This document shows positions 32,858 through 40,906 of a DNA stretch of 55,533 bases, piece after piece. The notes under the pieces were generated by a model. It did not search any database. It saw only the letters and a list, made by a program, of their open reading frames with translations, and was not told the DNA's origin. Origin of the DNA: a virus; the IMG/VR virus record IMGVR_UViG_3300014499_000008, positions 1-55,533 of that record; one strand, written 5' to 3'. The translations under genes were made by a program, and so were the position numbers. Position 1 is the stretch's first letter, and each line of letters starts with the position of its first letter.

Positions 32858-33714
32858 TTCGCCACACCTCGCGCCTTCAATGACTTCTCGTGATAGATGT
32901 TGTAGATGACACGCGACATCGCCATAACTTCGGTTATGCCTTGTGCGTTGCTCACACTCATTACTGCTGAGTTAAGGTCGTAAGGTGCGAGGTTTGATAG
33001 CTTGTCAGCAAGTGACTTAACGCTATACGCATTCTCCTTCATAAAGTGAATAAGGCCGCGAATGATACGCATGTCAAGTGACGCAGCACGGCCATCCCAT
33101 GCGGTCCTCAACACCAACAGGATGTGATCGACCATCTTCTCACCGCCCGCATCATACGCTTTTTCAAGTGAGCTAATCGGGCGCAGGACATTATTCTTTT
33201 TGTAGTCACTGCCGAAGCCTTCGTACTTATCCATCTCGAACTTATGCTTCGAGAGCAGATCGGCAATGGTTACAGCGGCTTGATCACCAAACGCGATGCG
33301 TGCCATGAACTGCTGTGTAGGAGTGATGCGACGACGAAACTTCTGCAATTCATAGAACGCCTTCGCCTCCTCTGCAGCATTCTTCGTCGGGTAGACCATG
33401 CATGGGACTTCAATGAAGCCTAACTGTTCACCAGCTTCGCGTCGATGCAGTCCGTCAATGACATAGTAAACGCCTTTTCGTAAGCCAATGATGAGTGGTT
33501 GAAAGAGGATAGCGCGGTAGTTGAATACGATGTCTCGTACGCGCCACGGAGAAGTCGGGCGTTGATAGGTGCCGTCAGAATGCAGATCAGCGATCTTCAG
33601 CATCATGTACTGACCAAAGTTCGGTGACTGCTTCGACACTGAGCCGTTTGACCGTTCAATCGTCTCTACTGCGCTCTGTAGATGAATACGCGGCGGGCGG
33701 GTCATGATTGGCAC
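32854..33714 (-). CDS. ParB-like nuclease-domain protein
   Basis: A 286-residue protein. The N-terminal half is a ParB/Srx-type domain: VYYVIDGLHRREAGEQLGF (82-100) contains the GxHR signature, here a CTP- or nucleotide-binding motif in ParB and a catalytic region in ParB-like nucleases. The C-terminal half is helical. Phage proteins of this sort (DUF6551-like) are common and their role is not settled; partition, DNA nicking or anti-defence have been suggested for relatives. ATG 33714 overlaps the upstream gene by 13 bases; ATG 33705 is an alternative. Confidence 0.75.
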   Translation of the reverse strand: MPIMTRPPRIHLQSAVETIERSNGSVSKQSPNFGQYMMLKIADLHSDGTYQRPTSPWRVRDIVFNYRAILFQPLIIGLRKGVYYVIDGLHRREAGEQLGFIEVPCMVYPTKNAAEEAKAFYELQKFRRRITPTQQFMARIAFGDQAAVTIADLLSKHKFEMDKYEGFGSDYKKNNVLRPISSLEKAYDAGGEKMVDHILLVLRTAWDGRAASLDMRIIRGLIHFMKENAYSVKSLADKLSNLAPYDLNSAVMSVSNAQGITEVMAMSRVIYNIYHEKSLKARGVAK

Positions 33715-34274
33715 AGCTTCCGCACAACGCTGACGTAGAACTCTGCGAATGCATCAGGCGGCATACGCAAGAGAACTGAATCGAGATGACGTAACACGAT
33801 TTCGCTGGGAGGATCAATATGCTGCAGCACCGGCTTCACTGCTCGCGCTATTGCAGGAAGTCTTGACTCTTCTTTCTTCGCGCGATGTGAAGTCGAAGCG
33901 AGAATGTACTCGCCTCTTTTGCTTTGCCTGACGATGCGCTGTGATTCTAAGGTGCGTATGTGGTAGCCGACATTTCCACTCGTGGCTTCGGGAAAGAACT
34001 CTTCATGAGCAGCCCGTATGGTGAATGCACGATCAGGGTTGTCAGTGAACATCTTCGCGAGATTGTCATGCAGGCCGGGAAACAGTTGTCGCTTCGCTTT
34101 AGGAACAATCCGCTGAAGAACACGCTTTTGCGCACGCGGTTTCTTCGCTACTGACTTCTTCACAGACTTCTTCGCTGACCGCTTCTTAGTAGACGGCTTT
34201 GCTACCGGCTTCTTCGCTGCCCGTTTCTTCGGTGCCGGTTCTTTAGCTGGCACTTCGACTTCTGTTTCGGTCAA
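33702..34274 (-). CDS. Histone-H1-like tail fused to winged helix
   Basis: A 190-residue protein starting at TTG 34274, eight bases after AAAGG of GAAAGGCTACGATC. Residues 10-60 are a Lys/Ala/Pro-rich tail (AAKKPVAKPSTKKRSAKK) like histone H1 and bacterial HC2-type proteins. Residues about 65-130 form a winged helix (GNVGYHIRTLESQRIVRQSKRGEYIL). It likely binds DNA broadly and could compact or regulate phage or host DNA. First gene of the leftward operon that contains the ParB-like gene. Confidence 0.7.
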   Translation of the reverse strand: MTETEVEVPAKEPAPKKRAAKKPVAKPSTKKRSAKKSVKKSVAKKPRAQKRVLQRIVPKAKRQLFPGLHDNLAKMFTDNPDRAFTIRAAHEEFFPEATSGNVGYHIRTLESQRIVRQSKRGEYILASTSHRAKKEESRLPAIARAVKPVLQHIDPPSEIVLRHLDSVLLRMPPDAFAEFYVSVVRKLCQS

Positions 34275-34320
34275 GATCGTAGCCTTTCGTTAGAGAGTGA
34301 AAGCTCTCTATTTCAGACTA
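34275..34320 (-). promoter_or_regulatory. Leader of the H1-like gene
   Basis: On the minus strand, a hairpin (AGAGAG, then CTCTCT, with a short loop) lies directly before GAAAGGCTAC and the TTG start. It has the hairpin-plus-SD arrangement of the other leaders but lacks the TGCAACC element. Confidence 0.5.
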
Positions 34321-34545
34321 CTAACTCGAACGTCCCTTCTCATAAGCGATTACCGTTGCCGCGACTTCAGCCGGAACGCACCCGGCGCAGGCGTACCCTC
34401 CGGCGGCGAGGGCGTACATGGTCGCTTCTACCGCCCTACAGCGTCGGCATGAATACCGGCCTAAGATGGCACGGAGGACGGCGACGAGGCGGGTCCTGGG
34501 GCTTTGGAGGCCCTCTGGCGGCTCTGATTCTGTGCGATCGTCCAC
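34321..34545 (-). CDS. Possible small CxxC protein
   Basis: A 74-residue frame with CRRC and CAGC (about 33-36 and 53-56), a four-Cys zinc-site layout, and a helical C-terminus. It overlaps the preceding gene by 85 bases, so the real start may be later; no later ATG with an SD is obvious. Listed because the Cys spacing fits the many zinc proteins of this region. Confidence 0.45.
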   Translation of the reverse strand: MDDRTESEPPEGLQSPRTRLVAVLRAILGRYSCRRCRAVEATMYALAAGGYACAGCVPAEVAATVIAYEKGRSS

Positions 34546-34814
34546 GCTTGCTCACCGACTCTCTGCAGGAAGGTCGCCATCAGGCTGTAGGAGACGAGGC
34601 CCCAGGCCCCCCAGAGTGTCCACGCGAGGATGGCGAAGGCGATCGTCAGGAGCGGAAAGCCAATACGCGGGGGCGGGGCAAGGTTCGGTATGATCACCGG
34701 AGGGTCGGCGAAGTCAATTCCAAGCACCCTCGATGATTCGTCAATGGAGCCGATCGATATGCGGCGAACGCCTTCACTATTGGCGATTGAAAGATATGCA
34801 TGTTTCATTTGCAT
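34461..34814 (-). CDS. Membrane protein with one or two segments
   Basis: A 117-residue protein. The N-terminal 45 residues look soluble; residues about 50-83 (PLLTIAFAILAWTLWGAWGLVSYSLMATFL) are hydrophobic, enough for one long or two short segments. The tail is Ser/Pro-rich. It is transcribed away from the 34838 gene. No family recognised. Confidence 0.5.
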   Translation of the reverse strand: MQMKHAYLSIANSEGVRRISIGSIDESSRVLGIDFADPPVIIPNLAPPPRIGFPLLTIAFAILAWTLWGAWGLVSYSLMATFLQRVGEQAWTIAQNQSRQRASKAPGPASSPSSVPS

Positions 34815-34837
34815 GAGGATACCATAGGAAGGCTACG

Positions 34838-35476
34838 ATGTTCAGCAGACTTGAAGCAAGAGATATACTTGCCCACATAGACAAAGACGGCGTTGACCCT
34901 GATGTGCTCGCTAAGTTAGTTGCTCTATCCGGTTCAAAACAAACATTGGGGGCAGCGACGACGAGTGGGTGGTTAGCGCCGTCAACGCATCTCGATCAAC
35001 GCGAGGCGGGGGATGGAAGTATTCCACCATTCATCCCCGTCGTCTATTCAAAAGAGCAACTCGCGCGAATCAAAGTGCCGGAGGGTGATGGTTTCCGCCC
35101 AGCTACACAGGCTGACGTGGACGCAATCAATCAGATCAAGAAAGAGGCACATGCCCGTGAATGGGATATGCGTCACTCATACAAGGCGAACTTGAATCAA
35201 CATGATGTCGTCAACGCCGTGTTCGATGCACCCGATCGCGATCGTGGCTTCAGTCCGGTGTTTGAAGAAGTCCTCGTCGGTAAGCGCAATCTCGCCGGTG
35301 ATGAGTGCGTGAGCATCAACGCCGATGGGATGTGCGTCTTTCGCTGCACCAAAGCTGGGCACGGGTACACGCAGTCTCGTTCGCTACGATCGTGCAGCGC
35401 ATGCTTCCTCACCGGCACGAGTCACGAACAGAATGTTGATCCTGGTGAACTCGCGGGGAGTGATAGCCGATGGTAG
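34838..35476 (+). CDS. Hypothetical protein with C-terminal Cys cluster
   Basis: A 212-residue protein with leader GGAAGGCTACG before ATG 34838. The middle is charged and helical (YSKEQLARIKVPEGDGF, then EAHAREWDMRHSYK). Near the C-terminus, three or more Cys (CVSINADGMCVFRC, CSAC) could bind zinc. It is one of few rightward genes in this leftward region. No family recognised. Confidence 0.65.
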   Translation: MFSRLEARDILAHIDKDGVDPDVLAKLVALSGSKQTLGAATTSGWLAPSTHLDQREAGDGSIPPFIPVVYSKEQLARIKVPEGDGFRPATQADVDAINQIKKEAHAREWDMRHSYKANLNQHDVVNAVFDAPDRDRGFSPVFEEVLVGKRNLAGDECVSINADGMCVFRCTKAGHGYTQSRSLRSCSACFLTGTSHEQNVDPGELAGSDSRW

Positions 35477-35595
35477 TGTGCAAACACCGATGGGCCGTGG
35501 ATGACTACTGCAAAGACTGCGATCTGAGCGCGGAAGCGTACGTGTTCGCGAGAGACTTTGTAAAACGCTTTACCGAGTGGATGAACGGTCGATGA
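35470..35595 (+). CDS. 41-residue zinc-knuckle micro-protein
   Basis: ATG 35470 overlaps the previous stop and opens a 41-residue frame with C4-x9-C14xxC17 (CKHRW, then CKDC), a likely zinc knuckle, followed by a basic amphipathic helix (FARDFVKRFTEW). The tight overlap at both ends (ATGA at 35592) supports it. Confidence 0.5.
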   Translation: MVVCKHRWAVDDYCKDCDLSAEAYVFARDFVKRFTEWMNGR

Positions 35596-35804
35596 AGGTC
35601 GCTGTTGTGTTCGTACGCATTCTTGGGTCGGGGATACGGCACATCGCATGTGACCCCGGTACTCTCTGCGGGATTAAACCCGGCACTACATTTCCTGGGC
35701 CGTTGTCGTTCACACGCTATTGCGCTTCTAATCTTTTCGATGCTTGCTCATCGAGGCGTAGGCCACGAGAACCGAGCAGCTTCAAAGTCCACAGCTTCCT
35801 CTAG
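35592..35804 (+). CDS. Possible small hypothetical protein
   Basis: A 70-residue frame from ATG 35592 (ATGA overlap). HIACDPGTLCGIKPG (about 18-32) resembles a short C..C-containing motif of small phage proteins. Its 3' end overlaps, on the opposite strand, the gene at 35748-35954 by 57 bases, which lowers confidence. Confidence 0.4.
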   Translation: MKVAVVFVRILGSGIRHIACDPGTLCGIKPGTTFPGPLSFTRYCASNLFDACSSRRRPREPSSFKVHSFL

Positions 35805-35954
35805 CCGGAAGTGTAGCGATGTAATATCTTCAATCCAACGTGAGTTAAGGCATCCGGTCGGTTCCGCCGCGCGCAGTGCGTTTTCGAGTCGCTTCGCTGC
35901 GCGTGCAGCCTTTTCCAACCGCGCAACCTTCTGTGCCTGCGTCAACTTGATCAT
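35748..35954 (-). CDS. Small basic helical protein
   Basis: A 68-residue protein with a strongly helical Ala/Lys/Arg-rich N-terminal half (QKVARLEKAARAAKRLENAL). ATG 35954 overlaps the stop of the previous leftward gene (ATGA). No family recognised. Confidence 0.55.
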   Translation of the reverse strand: MIKLTQAQKVARLEKAARAAKRLENALRAAEPTGCLNSRWIEDITSLHFRLEEAVDFEAARFSWPTPR

Positions 35955-36219
35955 GCGTGCGGTAAGCCTCGCTCCGTGCGTACTGCGACGAGACGTTCGC
36001 GCAATGCGGTGAGGCAGTCAGCGCAAAGTCTGTCGCGAATATCGAGGTCGTCTTGTGATACCGATCGTGACCACTCCGCGTAGTGCCGGTGACGTTTACC
36101 GCACGCGGTCAGCTTATCGTCATTGGTTCCCAAGCACGTTGTCAGATGCCACTCTGACGCCCGTTTGCGCGACCAATTCGCCCAAGTCGTCCAAGGTACG
36201 TTTTGCGTTGTCATTTGTA
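35951..36219 (-). CDS. Small protein with HxxC and CxxC-like sites
   Basis: An 89-residue basic protein from ATG 36219, which directly follows GAAAGGCTACAA of a conserved leader. An upstream in-frame start exists but lies inside the leader. It has Cys at CLGTND, CGKRH and CADC, a possible zinc site. No family recognised. Confidence 0.6.
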
Positions 36220-36288
36220 GCCTTTCGAGGACCGTTCCGGCCCTTCGCTCCTCACAACCCTGATGGTGTCGCAATGGTTGCAAGCGGA
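36220..36288 (-). promoter_or_regulatory. Conserved leader element (copy 3)
   Basis: On the minus strand: TTGCAACCATT, then GCGACACCATCA (the reverse of the core in copies 1, 2 and 5), GGGTTGTGAGGAGCGAAGG, a wobble-paired hairpin (GGGCCG GAA CGGTCC) and GAAAGGCTACAA before ATG 36219. A TTGCAA/TTGTGA pair could act as -35/-10. Confidence 0.7.
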
Positions 36289-36333
36289 AGGACCCCATTT
36301 CTGAGGTCCTTTGCCGATCGTCGCCCGCCTGTA

Positions 36334-37275
36334 CTACGCTGCTACTGCAACCGCTGCCGCTTCGTCCTCGGCCTCTTCCGGTTCTTCAGCGGCCCGCCGT
36401 CCCGCCGCCGTGGCGAGGAAGTCAGCCGCCTTCGCCGCCGCCGCTGCAGCGGTCAGGATAGCCTTGCTGTCCGACTTCAGCACTTTGATCCAATGGGCGA
36501 GATACTCGGGGTGGCGGAGGTGTCCCTCGATACCGAGTTCCGCGACGACGAACGCGGCGGTGAGTTCGGCGACGAGTTCCTCGAACGCGTACGCGTCATC
36601 ACCGAACCGCTTGCCGAAGGTTCTTGCAAGCCGGTGTGCCGCGCCGGTCCAATGACCGTGCTCGTGGAAGCTCGTTCCGTAGTACGCTGCGGGTGACTCG
36701 AACTGCTCGAACTTCGGCAGCGTGATCGAGTCGGCGCTGGGCGTGTAAAACGCTGAGTCGCCGCCGTGGTGAACTTTGCTGCCGATCGCGGCGATGAACG
36801 CTTCCGCATCGGCGAGTCGTTCGCCCTGCGTCGGCAATTCGACAACCGGCCGGGCGGGGAGTTTAAGGTTGTCGCACTGCGCGACGTTGAACACCGTGTA
36901 CGACTTCAGCAGCGGGAACGATGACTTGCCCGACTTCGCCTTCGCATCGTCGCGGGTGAGGATGGTGAAGAAGAAGATCGAGGTCCCCTTCTCGCCCTTG
37001 CGCACCGAACCACCAAGATCGATAGCCTGTTTGAACGATAACCATTCGCCGGTCGGATAGCCCGCGCTTGCGGCGGTGATCCAAAGATTCAGAACGTTCG
37101 CGCCCCGGTACGCCTTCTTCGTCACAACGTTGAGGGGGAGGTCAGAGAGTCCGTTGGTCGCCCAGGGACGAACCCAGGGAGCAGTTCCCGCTTCAAGCTG
37201 TTCGATGATCTTCATCGTAACGACGTGGAACTTGTCGGCGGCTGACGGCCCCTTCGCCTTCGGTTTGAAACCCAT
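36334..37275 (-). CDS. ardC: ArdC-type antirestriction protein with zincin
   Basis: A 313-residue protein. The N-terminal domain (about 12-130) has the ArdC pattern: IIEQLEAGTAPWVRPW (23-38), YRGANVLNLW (56-65), GEWLSFKQA and VRKGEKGTSIFFF (91-103). The C-terminal zincin has HEHGH (204-208) and the third ligand in FEELVAEL (231-238). ArdC proteins bind single-stranded DNA and protect incoming DNA from restriction. The tail after residue 270 is Ala/Glu-rich low complexity. It has its own leader, so it is an early gene made at once after entry. Confidence 0.88.
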   Translation of the reverse strand: MGFKPKAKGPSAADKFHVVTMKIIEQLEAGTAPWVRPWATNGLSDLPLNVVTKKAYRGANVLNLWITAASAGYPTGEWLSFKQAIDLGGSVRKGEKGTSIFFFTILTRDDAKAKSGKSSFPLLKSYTVFNVAQCDNLKLPARPVVELPTQGERLADAEAFIAAIGSKVHHGGDSAFYTPSADSITLPKFEQFESPAAYYGTSFHEHGHWTGAAHRLARTFGKRFGDDAYAFEELVAELTAAFVVAELGIEGHLRHPEYLAHWIKVLKSDSKAILTAAAAAAKAADFLATAAGRRAAEEPEEAEDEAAAVAVAA

Positions 37276-37347
37276 GATGTGTAGCCTTTCGAGGGGCAGA
37301 GCACCCCTTCGCTCCTTACAACCCTGGCGACACCATCATGGTTGCAC
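37276..37347 (-). promoter_or_regulatory. Conserved leader element of ardC (copy 2)
   Basis: On the minus strand: TGCAACCATGATGGTGTCG (37346-37328), CCAGGGTTGTAAGGAGCG, a hairpin with arms AGGGG and CCCCT, and GAAAGGCTACA before ATG 37275. It starts right after a terminator for the upstream operon. Confidence 0.75.
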
Positions 37348-37353
37348 GCCGGG

Positions 37354-37387
37354 ACAAGAAAAAGCCCCGGTCGCTGCCGGGGCCTTT
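37354..37387 (-). terminator. Rho-independent terminator
   Basis: On the minus strand, GCCCCGG and CCGGGGC form a seven-pair stem with a six-base loop followed by five T. It ends the leftward transcript after the gene at 37394 and insulates the ardC promoter. Confidence 0.85.
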
Positions 37388-37393
37388 CGATGA

Positions 37394-37660
37394 TCAGATG
37401 TGCTCACTTTCCAGTGATAGCAGTTCATCGAGAACACGTTTCGGCAGTGCGGCTTTCACTGCTAGGGCAAGGGCACGCATTTGCGCGCCCTCGGCTGACT
37501 TACCTTCACCTTTTACGACGTGACGCTGACCGCCGTACTCAGCGGTAACGTCGGCAACCCAAAGAATGCGTTCGTCAGTCGCATCTTTGACGTTGACGCC
37601 GATCACGGCAATATCCATTGCGATCGATTGCGCGATGGCGACGAGAGTGATTGCTTTCAT
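37394..37660 (-). CDS. Small hypothetical protein
   Basis: An 88-residue alpha/beta protein (IAVIGVNVKDAT strand; SAEGAQMRALALAVKAALP helix). Last gene of a leftward operon, linked by a TAATG junction to the gene before. No motif recognised. Confidence 0.6.
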   Translation of the reverse strand: MKAITLVAIAQSIAMDIAVIGVNVKDATDERILWVADVTAEYGGQRHVVKGEGKSAEGAQMRALALAVKAALPKRVLDELLSLESEHI

Positions 37661-37896
37661 TATTTGCGATCTTCCACGAAGTTGAAATACGTGCGCGGGT
37701 AGTGGGTGAACTCCATACTGCCCTTCATGCCGTCGCTTCTGCGGCGAACCACGACGAACGGTGCCATGAAGCCGAGAACCTCGAACTCAGCGCGCAGGGC
37801 GTCGGTGTCCCAAGTCTTGTCGGCGAACAAAACATCAACAGCGGGGGCGTTAGAAGCGATCATCGCGCGGCGGATTGATTCGGTATCGTCTTGCAT
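37660..37896 (-). CDS. Small hypothetical protein, leader-type SD
   Basis: A 78-residue protein from ATG 37896, chosen because AAAAGGCTACAAC lies directly upstream. The frame extends to 37995, but that part runs through the upstream gene's end. The C-terminal half (FMAPFVVVRRRSDGMKGSMEF, then HYPRTYFNFV) is beta-rich and resembles phage hypotheticals of unknown role. Confidence 0.65.
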   Translation of the reverse strand: MQDDTESIRRAMIASNAPAVDVLFADKTWDTDALRAEFEVLGFMAPFVVVRRRSDGMKGSMEFTHYPRTYFNFVEDRK

Positions 37897-37924
37897 GTTG
37901 TAGCCTTTTCTTGCTGGAAGTGAG

Positions 37925-38173
37925 TTATTTGTTGAGCGATCGTGCTGCCATCGGGGATTGATACGTGCAGCCTTTGCACCGCATATACATTGCAATGCCC
38001 TTGCCGCCGATCAAGAGCGGGTTGCTGACTTCGACTTCCCACTGCACGAAGATATGACCGTCGCACTCCGGGCATACATCACTTTTAGAGGTAAACTCGC
38101 CGAGCTTGCGTGGTTCGCCTGTCACCGTTGCGCCCGTGCCGTCGTCGGGTCGCATGATTACCATCTGGCTCAC
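37925..38173 (-). CDS. Zinc-ribbon protein
   Basis: An 82-residue protein from GTG 38173, which forms a GTGA overlap with the previous stop and follows GGGAG at good spacing; a first ATG lies at 38164. CPEC and CKGC about 30 residues apart form a zinc ribbon around a beta sheet (HIFVQWEVEV). Possibly nucleic-acid binding. Role unknown. Confidence 0.65.
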   Translation of the reverse strand: MSQMVIMRPDDGTGATVTGEPRKLGEFTSKSDVCPECDGHIFVQWEVEVSNPLLIGGKGIAMYMRCKGCTYQSPMAARSLNK

Positions 38174-38445
38174 AATGTTTCTCCCTTGTAAACGCCGACA
38201 AGTTGATACCGCCAATTGATGTTCGCGCCGATGTCAGGTAACCGTTGCGGAGGCACATCAACTTCAAGCATCGCGGCGGGGGAGCCAAAGGAAACGAACT
38301 GGCGGTGGCCCAGGAGTTGACTGCCGAAGTCCTGGTTCTCATAGACCGCGATACCGTCCCCGCGCGCCAACCATTTGTTGACGACGGCGTAATGTTCGGG
38401 GTCGAGTTGCAACTCGTCTTTGCTGAGCATCTTCGTCTTTTTCAT
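38170..38445 (-). CDS. Small hypothetical protein
   Basis: A 91-residue protein, conserved-looking: YAVVNKWLARGDGIAVYENQ (19-38), then LGHRQFVSFG. The pattern is familiar from phage and plasmid small proteins of unknown role. It is linked to both neighbours by overlaps (TAATG upstream, GTGA downstream). Confidence 0.6.
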   Translation of the reverse strand: MKKTKMLSKDELQLDPEHYAVVNKWLARGDGIAVYENQDFGSQLLGHRQFVSFGSPAAMLEVDVPPQRLPDIGANINWRYQLVGVYKGETL

Positions 38446-38678
38446 TAGCTGCCCGCCATGTACGTTAGATTGATCGATGGCGCATCACGAAACTTGTCGA
38501 GTCCTTCGTCAGTGATGTACGCGACACCGAACTCGCTAAAGTGATCCGCGCACGTTGCGCCAACGATCTGCCCCTTCTCATCCATGATCGTCCATTGCGT
38601 CTCAGCGAAGCATTCCTTGTTCGCGCACATCCAAACGCCGACACTCACTGCGACGGTGAAGTTATTCCTGCGTGCCAT
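38445..38678 (-). CDS. Small protein with CxxxxC
   Basis: A 77-residue protein from ATG 38678 (TAATG junction with the gene upstream); the longer frame to 38828 overlaps that gene and lacks an SD. WMCANKECFAE (about 16-26), later TCADHF. It may bind a metal. No family recognised. Confidence 0.6.
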   Translation of the reverse strand: MARRNNFTVAVSVGVWMCANKECFAETQWTIMDEKGQIVGATCADHFSEFGVAYITDEGLDKFRDAPSINLTYMAGS

Positions 38679-38935
38679 TATGCTGATGCCTTCCCACGTT
38701 CTTGCGCTCGCGCCGCGCGAATCATGTTCGACAGCATCACCTTCGCGCCGTTGATCATCGCATTCGCCTGACTGTTCTGTTCGATGCCTCCGGCATGCTG
38801 CGCATCGCTGAGCAGCAACATGATGCACATCGGATATTCAACGATGTTGGTCGGCGGGATGGGACGCCCGCAACTGTTGCTGTAGTCCTTCGCGAAGAAG
38901 TCCCAGTTGTCGGACGTGTTCGGATTGTTTGTCAT
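38678..38935 (-). CDS. Small hypothetical protein
   Basis: An 85-residue helical protein with Asn-rich N-terminus and a basic Ala/Arg-rich end (MIRAARAQERGKASA). It starts at ATG 38935 within AAAAGGCTACACAATAATG, where the SD also codes for the end of the upstream gene. No family recognised. Confidence 0.55.
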   Translation of the reverse strand: MTNNPNTSDNWDFFAKDYSNSCGRPIPPTNIVEYPMCIMLLLSDAQHAGGIEQNSQANAMINGAKVMLSNMIRAARAQERGKASA

Positions 38936-39291
38936 TATTGTGTAGCCTTTTTACTAACAGGGTTCGGGTAGCGAAGTGAGTCGCGAAGTGCGGCGAGTTT
39001 ACGCTCCTGCTCGTCGCAACGAAGGTTTCGTCGGCAGGCACCGGGAGTTTGAACTGGCAGTGCGCGGTCGCCCTTGCAGTAGTCACAACGTTCGATGAAG
39101 TTGCCGAACCATCTACCGGATGCAGCGAGTTCGAGGACAAACTGATCACCGCTGACGCCCATCACGTCAGCGGGTTCAAACCCGCCCTTCGCGCGCCAAG
39201 CACGGTACGCTAAGAGCAGTTCTTGGGCGGTGTCGAGTTCGTATGCGAGCAACGCCGTGCGCGCATCGAGGAGGCATTGAACCGGGTCCAT
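38935..39291 (-). CDS. Hypothetical protein with Cys motif
   Basis: A 118-residue protein. An N-terminal helical part (LLDARTALLAYELDTAQELL) is followed by a Cys cluster (CDYC about 69-72, then CRRNLRC about 85-91), a possible zinc site. It starts at ATG 39291, overlapping the previous stop. No family recognised. Confidence 0.6.
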   Translation of the reverse strand: MDPVQCLLDARTALLAYELDTAQELLLAYRAWRAKGGFEPADVMGVSGDQFVLELAASGRWFGNFIERCDYCKGDRALPVQTPGACRRNLRCDEQERKLAALRDSLRYPNPVSKKATQ

Positions 39292-39575
39292 TAGCTGCGC
39301 TCCTCGGTCATCCGGTCAACGAACTCTTGCGTCCCGAACGAACCCGGTTCGAGGTCAGACTGTGCAGGAACCGTATTCCCCCAGTAGTCTTTGTGCCGTT
39401 CCGTTCCAACGGTGCAGTAACCGTTCTTGATGAGGTCCATCGCTTCGCGACCGGCGCTGCCTTGGAAGTGCCAGATCGTACCGTCGTTGATCATGGCTTG
39501 GATACCGGCAATGTGCTCCTCGAAGGTCTGCTCCTCCGGTTCGACCATCGTGGTGTATGTATCGGTGTTATCCAT
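39291..39575 (-). CDS. Small acidic hypothetical protein
   Basis: A 94-residue protein from ATG 39575, chosen because GAAAGGCTACACACA lies directly upstream; an earlier start at 39614 lies inside the leader hairpin. The TIWHFQGSAGREAMDLIKNG segment (about 33-52) resembles a small phage family of unknown role. First gene after leader copy 4. Confidence 0.65.
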   Translation of the reverse strand: MDNTDTYTTMVEPEEQTFEEHIAGIQAMINDGTIWHFQGSAGREAMDLIKNGYCTVGTERHKDYWGNTVPAQSDLEPGSFGTQEFVDRMTEERS

Positions 39576-39651
39576 TGTGTGTAGCCTTTCTGAGTGAGAG
39601 GCTTGGCCCCTCACTCCTCACAACCCTGATGGTGTCGTTTCGGTTGCAGCC
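39576..39651 (-). promoter_or_regulatory. Conserved leader element (copy 4)
   Basis: On the minus strand: TGCAACCGAAA, CGACACCATCAGGGTTGTGA (same orientation and sequence as copy 3), a long hairpin with arms GAGTGAG and CTCACTC, and GAAAGGCTACACAC before ATG 39575. The hairpin sequence differs from the other copies while pairing is kept. Confidence 0.75.
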
Positions 39652-39652
39652 G

Positions 39653-40906
39653 CTAGACCGCAACCTTCACTTTCTTCACTTTGACTTTCGTGCCTTTCGG
39701 AACGATTGTCACCCGGTTCAGAACCGTTTGCTTCCGACCATTGTACTCGCTGTGCTTTTTCACGGTCGCGAGGACCGTTATCGTGCTGCTGAGCTTGAAC
39801 TCTTCCGTCTTGTCGCCGGAGGCGAACCACGTCAGTGATTGGCCCTCGGCATCGAGGAAGTTGACGATCGTGGTCATGCCGTAATCACCTTCACGCGCCA
39901 CACAACCGATCACTTCAACATCTTCGATCACTTGGCGCACGCCGACCGTGCCAACGTGCGCGGTAACGACTGCCTTCCGGCTCTCGGTCGCTTTCCGTTC
40001 CGCAACCTTGCCGAGATACCGATTGTAGGACGCTACCGCGCTGATCGCGATGCCGTACTGCTTCGGCTCAACTAAGCCTTGCGAGAGAACGAGCTTGACG
40101 TTGTGCGTGTAATCGTTGCTCGCTGCGTCAGCATTCCAGTGCTGCAACGTTGCGAATGCGAGGAGATTATCATCATCGTTCGGAGAATCGATGTGCCACT
40201 CTTCACGTTGCTTCGCTGTGTGCGCCTCGAAGAAGTTGTTGATACGATCGGCGGTCGCGAGCGCACGCCCACTCCAATCATTCTTTGCTTCCGTCCGTGA
40301 CATCCAACCGAACTGCCGTATCGTCGCCGCACTCCACGAGAGGAGTGAGAAGATCGATGTCCGCGCGACGTATCCGCCGCCGCCACCGAAACCATCGCTG
40401 TCGCCATCGCTGCCGAAGTCATCGAGTTCCAAAAGGAACGTGAGGGCGGCGGCAATGGAGTGAGGGTCAGCACCACCAAGGAAGTCGGCGATGCACTGTC
40501 GGCCCAGTTGTTTCCATTCACCCTGTTCGTTGTAAACGAGGAAGGTCGCCGTCCGTCGCCGATCGAGGCCGCAGTGATCGCAGGTCGGCTTCGAGGTCCG
40601 GTACGCTTCTGGCGCTTCCGGCGTCCCCGGCACCTTGCGAATCGAGTTCCCGCCGTCGAGTTGATCGAGGGTCGCGGCGAACGTCCAACCGGCGAACTTC
40701 GGCGTTACGCCGTTGACTTCGACCGTGTACCACTGAACGAACATCTCACGACCGAAGTCGTCAACGCCCGCTGCACGGTTCTCCGTGTCCAACACCGTGT
40801 AGGTGATGGTTGGAAGGTTCAGCTTCGCGGCGCGCTTGTTGAGCTTGCCGATCTTCTCTTCGAGTTCCCAGAACCTCGGCACTGGGATGGTGTATGTTGC
40901 TTGCAT
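39653..40906 (-). CDS. Zinc-finger/OB-fold-like phage and plasmid protein
   Basis: A 417-residue protein. CDHCGLDRRRTATFLV (109-124) with LGRQCIADFLGG (134-145) is a zinc-binding unit typical of a family common to large phages and plasmids. A Gly-rich hinge (about 172-179) leads to a helical part. The C-terminal 100 residues (from about 315; VRQVIEDVEVIGC, YNGRKQTVLNRVTIV) look like an OB fold, suggesting nucleic-acid binding. Its tail is Lys/Val-rich. No enzymatic residues can be named. First gene after leader copy 5. Confidence 0.7.
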   Translation of the reverse strand: MQATYTIPVPRFWELEEKIGKLNKRAAKLNLPTITYTVLDTENRAAGVDDFGREMFVQWYTVEVNGVTPKFAGWTFAATLDQLDGGNSIRKVPGTPEAPEAYRTSKPTCDHCGLDRRRTATFLVYNEQGEWKQLGRQCIADFLGGADPHSIAAALTFLLELDDFGSDGDSDGFGGGGGYVARTSIFSLLSWSAATIRQFGWMSRTEAKNDWSGRALATADRINNFFEAHTAKQREEWHIDSPNDDDNLLAFATLQHWNADAASNDYTHNVKLVLSQGLVEPKQYGIAISAVASYNRYLGKVAERKATESRKAVVTAHVGTVGVRQVIEDVEVIGCVAREGDYGMTTIVNFLDAEGQSLTWFASGDKTEEFKLSSTITVLATVKKHSEYNGRKQTVLNRVTIVPKGTKVKVKKVKVAV

